Shown: positions 23,395 through 28,935 of the stretch, one piece after another
How the letters are laid out: each line of letters opens with the position of its first letter
Position numbering within the stretch: position 1 is the stretch's first letter
NCBI RefSeq assembly: GCF_046614695.1
Contig: NZ_JBKKHQ010000020.1
Coordinates: 1-28,935, forward strand
DNA length: 28,935 bases
Direction of reading: 5' to 3'
From: Pokkaliibacter sp046614695
GTDB taxonomy: Bacteria > Pseudomonadota > Gammaproteobacteria > Pseudomonadales > Balneatricaceae
The notes under the pieces: model-generated
The model's input: only the letters and a program-made list of their open reading frames with translations
Told to the model about the DNA's origin: nothing
Databases searched by the model: none
Made by a program: the position numbers and the translations under genes

Positions 23395-24255
23395 ATGGAA
23401 AGTTTGAACTTAAACAGCGAATACATTCAGCAGATTATACTGACTTGGGGGCCGCGTCTTGTATCGGCCATACTGATTCTCTTTATTGGCTGGTGGCTGA
23501 GTCGTAAGTTCAGTGAGCTTGCCTACAAAATGCTGGGTCGGGCGCAAATGGATGCGACGCTGGCTGCTTTTGTTCGAACCCTGGTGCATACCGTTCTGGT
23601 TGTTCTTACGCTGATTCTGACCATGACTCAGCTCGGTATTCAGACCACATCACTGATCGCAGTCGTGGGTGCTGCCGGTCTTGCGGTTGGTCTGGCGCTG
23701 AAAGACTCTCTGAGTAATATCGCTGCGGGTATTCTGCTGACAGTCTTCCGTCCTTTCCGTTTAGGGGATTTTATTGACTGTGCTGGCACGATGGGAACAG
23801 TTGAGCGTATTGGTTTGCTCTACACCGAACTTAAGACGGCAAATAACCAGCAGGTAGTCATGCCAAATTCCAAGCTGATGGATAACTCCCTGACTAACTA
23901 CTCTGTCCGAACCGAGCGTCGTGTAGATCTGACAATTGGTGTCGGTTACAGCGCTGATCTTCGTCATGTGCGTCAGGTGCTTGAGCGTATCATTGCAGAT
24001 GATAGCCGTGTTTTAGCAGAGCCTGCTCCTTTCATTGGCGTTACGGCCCTGGCAGATAATTCGGTCAACTTTGTGCTTCGTCCCTGGGTGAAAACCTCAG
24101 ATTACTGGGCGACATTCTGCGATCTTAATGAGCGCGTAAAGATCGAGTTTGATAAGGAGGGCATCGAGATTCCTTTCCCTCAACGCACTATTCACATTGA
24201 AGGTGGAGTGGCACTGCAGTCTGTTCAGCAGGAAGAGAAAACACCGGCTAACTGA
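23395..24255 (+). CDS. mscS: Small-conductance mechanosensitive channel (MscS family)
   Basis: 286 residues, the size of E. coli MscS. TM1 is about 18-36, TM2 58-80, and the pore helix TM3 87-120 with GAAGLAVGLALKDSLSNIAAGILL, matching the Gly/Ala packing pattern of MscS, then FRPFRLGDFI. The cytoplasmic beta and alpha/beta domains follow (VVMPNSKLMDNSLTNYS, VGYSADL). The channel opens under membrane tension to release solutes on osmotic down-shock. ATG 23395 has CAGGAG just upstream. Probably transcribed alone: a strong terminator follows 23 bases after the stop. Confidence 0.96.
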   Translation: MESLNLNSEYIQQIILTWGPRLVSAILILFIGWWLSRKFSELAYKMLGRAQMDATLAAFVRTLVHTVLVVLTLILTMTQLGIQTTSLIAVVGAAGLAVGLALKDSLSNIAAGILLTVFRPFRLGDFIDCAGTMGTVERIGLLYTELKTANNQQVVMPNSKLMDNSLTNYSVRTERRVDLTIGVGYSADLRHVRQVLERIIADDSRVLAEPAPFIGVTALADNSVNFVLRPWVKTSDYWATFCDLNERVKIEFDKEGIEIPFPQRTIHIEGGVALQSVQQEEKTPAN

Positions 24256-24277
24256 TTGTGAGCGTTGCCATAACATC

Positions 24278-24306
24278 AAAAAAACCGCCTTAAAGGCGGT
24301 TTTTTT
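24278..24306. terminator. Terminator after mscS
   Basis: Stem ACCGCCT/AGGCGGT with a TAA loop, flanked by a run of A and followed by T6. It works for mscS and could also act on the opposite strand. Confidence 0.9.
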
Positions 24307-24341
24307 ATTCCCTTTAAAAGCCTGCGGCTTCAGCTGGGTAC

Positions 24342-24366
24342 AAAAATGCCCGGAGAAATCCGGGCA
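24342..24366 (-). terminator. Terminator of metF
   Basis: On the minus strand TGCCCGG pairs with CCGGGCA around a six-base loop, followed by TTTTT (24346-24342). It lies 28 bases after the metF stop. Confidence 0.85.
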
Positions 24367-24393
24367 CATCAATGTCAAAAGACGTGAAAGCAC

Positions 24394-25239
24394 TTAGAAG
24401 GCTGAGCGGATCCAGCGACAGACATGACGAGTTAGCATCGACTCATTCAGTGTGTAGAGGTGGAAGAAATTCACTCCCTCGGAATGCAGGCGCGTAATCT
24501 GGTGACTCAGAATATTCATCGCCAGCAAGCGGTGATCAATGTCTTCAGCCTCAACACCCTCAAACATCTCATGCAAAAACTTAGGTACTGATGCCTGACA
24601 GCGCGCTGCAAAAGATGCCATACGTTTAAAGTTCAGTACTGGTAACAAGCCTGGAACCACTTCGGCATGGATACCTGCAGCAGCAACTTTTTCCCGGTAG
24701 TTAAGAAACACCTCCGGGTCGAAGAAAAACTGAGTGATGATGCGGTTTGCACCGGCATCTACTTTTCGCTTCAGGAACTCAAGCTCTTTCTCCATAGAAG
24801 CTGAATCAGGATGGCCTTCCGGATAACCCGCCACGGAGATATCAAAATCAGCAATCTCTTTCATACCTGCGACCAGCTCATCGGCGTAGGCAAAACCATC
24901 CGGGCGTGGGGTGTACTTGTCCTGTCCGGGCATGTCGCCGCGTAGCGCCACAAGGTGACGAATGTTCAGATCCCAGTATTCACGGGCCAGCTGAGTCAGC
25001 TCCTCTTTACTGCCTGATACGCAGGTCATGTGAGCGGCAACCGGGCACTGAGCCTGTTGGGAGACTACCTGAGCCACTTCTTTGGTGGTATCGCCTGTCG
25101 AGGTGCCACCGGCACCGCAAGTCACAGAGATGAACTCAGGATGGAAAGGTGAGAGCTCCTGAGTGGCTTTCCACAGCGACAAGGTCGTGGCAGCAGTTTT
25201 AGGGGGGAAGACTTCAAGACTGAAATTAGGCTTTGTCAT
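24394..25239 (-). CDS. metF: Methylenetetrahydrofolate reductase
   Basis: 281 residues, slightly shorter than E. coli MetF (296) but with all landmarks: SLEVFPPK with the catalytic Glu9, SVTCGAGG, AHMTCV, HLVALRGDMPG with Asp102, SVAGYPEGHP, and ITQFFFD. It reduces 5,10-methylene-THF to 5-methyl-THF using FAD and NAD(P)H, supplying the methyl group for methionine synthesis. The upstream leader has no recognisable SAM or SAH riboswitch and no tandem MetJ box pair, so control is not evident. The ribosome binding site is weak. Monocistronic by position, ending in its own terminator. Confidence 0.96.
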   Translation of the reverse strand: MTKPNFSLEVFPPKTAATTLSLWKATQELSPFHPEFISVTCGAGGTSTGDTTKEVAQVVSQQAQCPVAAHMTCVSGSKEELTQLAREYWDLNIRHLVALRGDMPGQDKYTPRPDGFAYADELVAGMKEIADFDISVAGYPEGHPDSASMEKELEFLKRKVDAGANRIITQFFFDPEVFLNYREKVAAAGIHAEVVPGLLPVLNFKRMASFAARCQASVPKFLHEMFEGVEAEDIDHRLLAMNILSHQITRLHSEGVNFFHLYTLNESMLTRHVCRWIRSAF

Positions 25240-25538
25240 TTTTGTCGACGTCCAGGCACTTTCCGGCTGAATAGCAATGTATGACGTGATGTTAGAACAA
25301 AAACAATGGTCGAGTAAATTTCATTATTCTCAGGGGTTCTATGAGCAGAATTGATATGCCGTGTTAGAAAACATGATGCCTGGATCCTGGTATCAAGCAA
25401 GCACTTCGTTGCTTTCGTTCTTGGCTAGCTTCACTGCAACCTTGTTTTCCCTGCTTTTTACGTAATTTTGGCTTGCGAGCTCGCTTAGCCAGCCTTATCC
25501 GGTAGAAAGAAATCCATTCATGTCGAACAGGAGTCATT
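25240..25538. other. Divergent metF / oxidoreductase intergenic region
   Basis: 299 bases with no believable gene. A Cys/Ser-rich minus-strand frame running from 25819 to 25364 is antisense to the oxidoreductase. The main structure is an imperfect palindrome at 25470-25490 centred on GCGAGCTCGC, about 50 bases ahead of the oxidoreductase start. Confidence 0.4.
25470..25490. repeat. Palindrome upstream of the oxidoreductase gene
   Basis: A perfect 10-bp palindrome GCGAGCTCGC (25475-25484) is flanked by GGCT and AGCC, giving extended dyad symmetry over 21 bases. No T-run follows. It could be an operator; the regulator is unknown. Confidence 0.4.
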
Positions 25539-26417
25539 ATGCGTATCGGGTTTATCGGGCTGGGCACTATGGGTGAACCGATGGCGAGAAATCTGCTTAA
25601 AGCAGGCCATGAGATGCTCGTCTGGAATCGAAGTGAAGGTAAGGCAGAGAACTTAAAGGCAGCAGGAGCCAGGGAAATGCGTAATGTCACTGAGCTGGCT
25701 GAGCAGACCGACGTTATCATTAGCATGCTGGCGGATGATACGACTACCGATGATGTGTTGCTCAAAAGCGGTCTGGCAAAACAGCTGAAACAAGGAACGA
25801 CGGTCATTAATATGGCCACTGTTTCTGTCAGCTTTGCTCAGATGCTGGAACAGGTATTAGCGACGCGCCAAGTGAACTATCTGTCAGCACCGGTGCTCGG
25901 TCGGGTGGATGTGGCTGAAGCAGGTCGCTTACAGATTGTTGTAGCGGGTGACTCGGGTGTTGTGAATCAGGCCGCGCCTTTACTTGAGGCTATGGGTCAG
26001 AAGCTTTGGTACTTTGGCCCGCACCCCTATCAGGCCAACATCGTTAAACTGGGTGTGAACTTCATGATTGCTTCCGCCATTGAGACCATGGGAGAGGCCA
26101 CGGCCTTAGTTCAAGGCCATGAGGTTTCCGGTGCAGATTTTATGGAGTTAATAACGTCTACACTGTTTGCCGTTCCCGTCTATCAGGGGTATGGCGGCAA
26201 CATGATCAAAGAAAACTTTGAACCGGCAGGTTTCAAGCTGGCATTGGGAGCTAAAGACGTTCGACTGGGTCTGGAGGCTGCCAGTAAAGCGAGTATCCCG
26301 ATGCCGGTCGCTTCAGCGGTGTATGACCAGCATCTGGATGCACTGGCTAATGGTCAGGCTCACTGGGATTGGGCCTCTTTGGGAAAAGTCGCACATCGAC
26401 GAGCTGGCCAGTCTTAA
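25539..26417 (+). CDS. NAD(P)-dependent beta-hydroxyacid dehydrogenase-family oxidoreductase
   Basis: 292 residues. The N-terminal Rossmann motif GFIGLGTMGEPMARNL (4-19) and WNRS (29-32) after the second strand favour NADP(H) because an Arg follows. The catalytic Lys170 and Asn174 lie in KLGVNFM. The substrate motif reads SAPVLGRVDVAEAG (117-129), not the DAPVSGG form of 3-hydroxyisobutyrate and tartronate semialdehyde dehydrogenases, so it belongs to the branch with APV-F/L-GR that includes GLYR1-like and imine-reductase-like enzymes. The true substrate is unknown. AGGAG lies upstream of ATG 25539. No catabolic neighbours give a clue. Confidence 0.88.
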   Translation: MRIGFIGLGTMGEPMARNLLKAGHEMLVWNRSEGKAENLKAAGAREMRNVTELAEQTDVIISMLADDTTTDDVLLKSGLAKQLKQGTTVINMATVSVSFAQMLEQVLATRQVNYLSAPVLGRVDVAEAGRLQIVVAGDSGVVNQAAPLLEAMGQKLWYFGPHPYQANIVKLGVNFMIASAIETMGEATALVQGHEVSGADFMELITSTLFAVPVYQGYGGNMIKENFEPAGFKLALGAKDVRLGLEAASKASIPMPVASAVYDQHLDALANGQAHWDWASLGKVAHRRAGQS

Positions 26418-26432
26418 ATAGGTGATATATAC

Positions 26433-26462
26433 AAAAATGCCTGAGCGTTTGCTCAGGCTTTT
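26433..26462. terminator. Bidirectional terminator after the oxidoreductase
   Basis: Stem GCCTGAGC/GCTCAGGC with a GTTT loop, A5 shortly before and T4 after. It lies between convergent genes. Confidence 0.85.
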
Positions 26463-26482
26463 CATTGCAACTTCTGATGGCC

Positions 26483-27001
26483 TTATGGGCTTAATAACAC
26501 CTGTAGCAGAGTACCGTTATCAAGGCTGAATACACCTTGGGCACTGATTCCACTCTGGCCGTATACGCTGATGGTGATATCACTGTTATTGCTTGGATGA
26601 CGCATCATCCAGGCTCCAGCAGGGACCTTGGCATTACAGTTGCTGAATCCAGGTTGCTTGGACTCAGCCCGACCGGGGTACCACACTCGGCATTGACCGG
26701 GAGGTGGATAGGCGGATTTTGGAATATCCAGCTTGGTATAGCCATGCTGGTGGAAATAGGAATTTTTCTGATCAGGCTTGGCATGGCTCACTTCTTTGGC
26801 ATGACCCTGATTACCTTGAGCGTGACTTTTATTGTCATGTCCTTGGTTACCATGTTGCTGTGCCTGACCAGGCGGAATCATCTGGTCATCATTACCATGT
26901 CCGTTATTGTTACCTGGCGCGGCAAAAGCGACGGAGGAAAGTAGGCCCGCGGTCAGCGCTGCAGCCATCGTTAACATCGGACGTTTCCTTGAGAGTTTCA
27001 T
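26483..27001 (-). CDS. Secreted His/Gly/Asn/Gln-rich protein with a PPGQCRVWYPGR motif
   Basis: 172 residues from ATG 27001, with AGGG eight bases upstream. A signal peptide (about 1-27, ending SSVAFA) is followed by a low-complexity stretch (28-85) with repeated NQGH and SHA units and many His, Gly, Asn and Gln. Then comes PPPGQCRVWYPGR (99-111), Cys122, and VPAGAW (126-131). That proline/cysteine motif occurs in many small exported gammaproteobacterial proteins of unknown role. The C-terminal 35 residues look like beta structure. The His-rich segment might bind metal. The frame is open upstream to 27103, but the signal peptide fixes the start. Confidence 0.82.
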   Translation of the reverse strand: MKLSRKRPMLTMAAALTAGLLSSVAFAAPGNNNGHGNDDQMIPPGQAQQHGNQGHDNKSHAQGNQGHAKEVSHAKPDQKNSYFHQHGYTKLDIPKSAYPPPGQCRVWYPGRAESKQPGFSNCNAKVPAGAWMMRHPSNNSDITISVYGQSGISAQGVFSLDNGTLLQVLLSP

Positions 27002-27032
27002 ATTCGAATCCCTGTTGTTGTGAGCTCTTTGA

Positions 27033-27038
27033 ATTATA
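27033..27038 (-). promoter_or_regulatory. Probable -10 box of the secreted-protein gene
   Basis: Consensus TATAAT on the minus strand, 31 bases ahead of ATG 27001. No good -35 box is seen at 16-18 bases, so an activator may be needed if this is a promoter. Confidence 0.4.
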
Positions 27039-27377
27039 TGGGGATACTCGTCAGGAGTTGGCGCACAGAAGTGTAACCACCCTTGTCCAAAGTCAGGAAT
27101 CATCGGCCTTCAGGACACCTTTGCAAAGAAAAGCTGACAGTGTTTGCAGTGCTGCTGCGCTGTCGTAATGTCTGTCGCTGCTGTGTTATCGCAGTTAGCT
27201 GAATAAAGGGGGCCAGCCGTTTGTTCTCTGTGTTTAACGGGACAGGAAGTACACCTTTAGTGCTACCAGAATAAGATCTGTGTATTTATGAGACCGCAGA
27301 CTTTCTTGTGTAGGTGAATGCGTAAAGAACGCACGAAATTTCACAGAGAGAGACGTGCGCGTTAATCTCAGTCACTG

Positions 27378-27383
27378 TATAAT
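27378..27383 (+). promoter_or_regulatory. Probable -10 box of rimO
   Basis: Consensus TATAAT 44 bases ahead of the rimO ATG; the -35 region is weak. GAGGGG about ten bases before ATG 27428 serves as ribosome binding site. Confidence 0.5.
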
Positions 27384-27427
27384 TTCGCACCATTTTCTCA
27401 CCGTGATTAACCAGAGGGGCAAACCCT

Positions 27428-28756
27428 ATGAGTACTCCATCCACCCCAAAGGTTGGTTTCATCAGCCTTGGCTGCCCCAAGGCAACCGTTGATTCCGAGC
27501 GTATCCTGACTCAGTTGCGCACTGAAGGTTATGAGCTGGTACCTACCTATCAGGATGCTGATCTGGTGGTCGTGAACACCTGCGGTTTTATTGATGCAGC
27601 CAAGCAGGAGTCTCTGGATGCGATCGGTGAGGCGCTGAAAGAGAATGGCAAGGTAATCGTGACGGGCTGTATGGGTGGCAAGGAAGAGGACATCCGTAAT
27701 GTGCATCCCTCAGTTCTCAGCGTCTCTGGCCCTCAGCAATATGAGCAGGTGGTTAGTGCGGTCCATGAGTTTCTTCCACCGAAGAAAGATCACAACCCCT
27801 TTATTGATCTGGTACCGCCTCAGGGGATTAAACTGACGCCTAAGCATTACTCCTATCTGAAAATTTCCGAAGGCTGTAACCATCGCTGTACTTTCTGCAT
27901 CATTCCATCGCTGCGTGGTGATCTGGTCAGCCGTCCGGTCGGTTCGGTGCTGGATGAAGCCGAGCGTCTGGTGAACTCCGGTGTGAAAGAGCTGCTTGTG
28001 GTATCTCAGGATACCAGTGCCTATGGTGTGGATCTTAAGTACCGCACGGGGTTCTGGCAGGGGCGACCTGTTAAAACACGTATGCTGGAGCTATGTGAAG
28101 CTCTGGGTTCAATGGGCGTATGGGTGCGTTTGCACTACGTATATCCGTATCCTTCAGTCGATAATGTCATTCCACTGATGGCTGAAGGCAAAATCCTGCC
28201 GTATCTGGATATTCCATTTCAGCACGCCAGCCCGCGTGTTTTGAAAGCCATGGCTCGCCCTGCGGCTGCGGAGAAGACGCTGGAGCGTATCCAGACATGG
28301 CGCAGTATCTGTCCGGATATCACTCTGCGAAGCACCTTTATCGTCGGCTTCCCCGGTGAAACGGATGCTGAATTCCAGGAGCTGCTTGATTTCCTTGATG
28401 AAGCGCAGCTGGATCGTGTTGGGGCTTTTGCTTATTCCCCCGTTGAAGGGGCGCGTGCGAATGATATCGCTGCGGCTATTCCTGAAGAGGTGCAGCAAGA
28501 GCGGCTGGCACGTTTTATGGAAAAACAGGCCGAAATCAGTGCTCGCAAGCTGGCGGCAAAAGTAGGTAAGCAGGTCGATGTGCTGATCGATGAAGTGGTT
28601 GCCGAAGGGGCTGTGGGTCGCACCAAAGCGGATGCTCCTGACATCGACGGCCAGATTTTCCTTGATGGTCAGACACAGCTTGAACCAGGTCAGTTTGTGA
28701 AGGCGATCGTTGAGGATGCTGATGATCACGATCTGTGGGGCAAGCTGGTTCCCTAA
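27428..28756 (+). CDS. rimO: Ribosomal protein S12 methylthiotransferase RimO
   Basis: 442 residues, standard RimO length. The N-terminal UPF0004 domain opens with VGFISLGCPKATVDSER and supplies cluster cysteines Cys16, Cys52 and Cys81. The radical-SAM motif is CNHRCTFC (Cys150, Cys154, Cys157). The C-terminal TRAM domain follows EKQAEISARKLAAKVG and ends near residue 440. SLGCPK and the overall layout separate RimO from the tRNA enzyme MiaB. It adds a methylthio group to the conserved Asp of ribosomal protein S12. Transcribed alone, with a strong terminator downstream. Confidence 0.97.
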   Translation: MSTPSTPKVGFISLGCPKATVDSERILTQLRTEGYELVPTYQDADLVVVNTCGFIDAAKQESLDAIGEALKENGKVIVTGCMGGKEEDIRNVHPSVLSVSGPQQYEQVVSAVHEFLPPKKDHNPFIDLVPPQGIKLTPKHYSYLKISEGCNHRCTFCIIPSLRGDLVSRPVGSVLDEAERLVNSGVKELLVVSQDTSAYGVDLKYRTGFWQGRPVKTRMLELCEALGSMGVWVRLHYVYPYPSVDNVIPLMAEGKILPYLDIPFQHASPRVLKAMARPAAAEKTLERIQTWRSICPDITLRSTFIVGFPGETDAEFQELLDFLDEAQLDRVGAFAYSPVEGARANDIAAAIPEEVQQERLARFMEKQAEISARKLAAKVGKQVDVLIDEVVAEGAVGRTKADAPDIDGQIFLDGQTQLEPGQFVKAIVEDADDHDLWGKLVP

Positions 28757-28786
28757 AGGGTCCTGCGATCACTCCGGTTCGTTCAT

Positions 28787-28810
28787 AAAAAAAGAGGTGC
28801 TTTAAGCACC
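28787..28810 (-). terminator. Minus-strand terminator-like hairpin
   Basis: On the minus strand GGTGCT pairs with AGCACC, followed after three bases by T7 (28793-28787). It probably ends a gene that enters from beyond the right edge. Confidence 0.6.
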
Positions 28811-28836
28811 ACTGCTGTCCCATAGTTTTTGATCAT

Positions 28837-28866
28837 AAAGGGATCCTCATTTGAGGATCCTTTTTT
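28837..28866 (+). terminator. Terminator of rimO
   Basis: Stem GGATCCTC/GAGGATCC (8 bp) with an ATTT loop, followed by T6. Beyond it, 28867-28935 shows nothing recognisable. Confidence 0.88.
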
Positions 28867-28935
28867 GTGGCTCTGGTGGAGTGGGATTAAGCAGCGCCCA
28901 AAGGGGGATACGCTCGAACAAGCTCACCTGAAGTG

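Larger units (their letters stand above)
27002..27427. other. Divergent region between the secreted protein gene and rimO
   Basis: 426 bases without a convincing gene. It carries a consensus -10 on the minus strand near the secreted-protein gene and a consensus -10 on the plus strand near rimO. A short inverted repeat TGCGT/ACGCA lies near 27319-27334. Nothing else is recognisable. Confidence 0.45.

Noticed and set aside
25240..25330. SAM/SAH riboswitch or MetJ boxes upstream of metF
   Set aside because: Only one partial GACGTC match is present, with no tandem boxes and no riboswitch core.
25364..25819. 151-codon Cys/Ser-rich minus-strand frame
   Set aside because: It is largely antisense to the oxidoreductase and its composition is typical of a shadow frame.
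1..28935. Mobile element, prophage, CRISPR array, toxin-antitoxin or biosynthetic cluster
   Set aside because: No transposase, integrase, repeat-spacer pattern or paired toxin/antitoxin frames were seen; gene order is that of a stable core chromosome.

Overview
The window is an ordinary chromosomal stretch of a gammaproteobacterium. Gene content (pilBCD-coaE-yacG, class I fumarase, trhP, yhhQ, yciV/yciO, rimO, GcvA-like LysR) and moderate base composition suggest a marine Oceanospirillales-type relative, but the sequence alone does not prove the genus. I saw no transposase, integrase, phage gene, CRISPR array, rRNA or replication origin.

Layout. 1-181: end of a tRNA-Val(TAC) gene and a complete tRNA-Asp(GTC) gene with a terminator. 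522-1511: LysR regulator. 1578-4390 (minus): a two-gene operon for a LuxP-like AI-2 binding protein and a membrane histidine kinase whose periplasmic half resembles LuxQ but whose cytoplasmic half is NarX-type (HisKA_3). This is the most unusual locus here. 4715-7656: coiled-coil membrane protein, thpR and trhP. 7750-8814: apbE lipoprotein. 8955-10472: fumarase. 10580-12519 (minus): RsmB-family RNA methyltransferase translationally coupled to the queuosine-precursor transporter yhhQ, whose short leader has the layout of a preQ1-I riboswitch. 12623-15342: small hypothetical protein, flavodoxin, AlkB-like dioxygenase coupled to a PRPP-synthetase-like protein, and yacG. 15384-19812 (minus): coaE-pilD-pilC-pilB, type IV pilus assembly. 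20137-21151: two different type IV pilins in tandem, separated by a terminator. 21182-22715: yciV (PHP phosphoesterase) and yciO. 22784-28756: membrane protein of unknown function, mscS-type channel, metF, a beta-hydroxyacid-dehydrogenase-family oxidoreductase, a secreted His/Gly/Asn-rich protein, and rimO.

How the parts work together. pilB-pilC-pilD and the divergent pilins form a type IV pilus assembly set; pilD overlaps coaE by one base and yacG follows coaE, so housekeeping genes share the pilus transcript. Translation and RNA modification recur: trhP (tRNA wobble uridine), yhhQ (queuosine precursor), an m5C methyltransferase, rimO (ribosomal protein S12), thpR and yciO. The LuxP/LuxQ-like pair implies that AI-2 or a related furanosyl sugar is sensed at the membrane; no cognate response regulator lies in the window.

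All functional calls come from motif reading and remembered family features; no database search was run.
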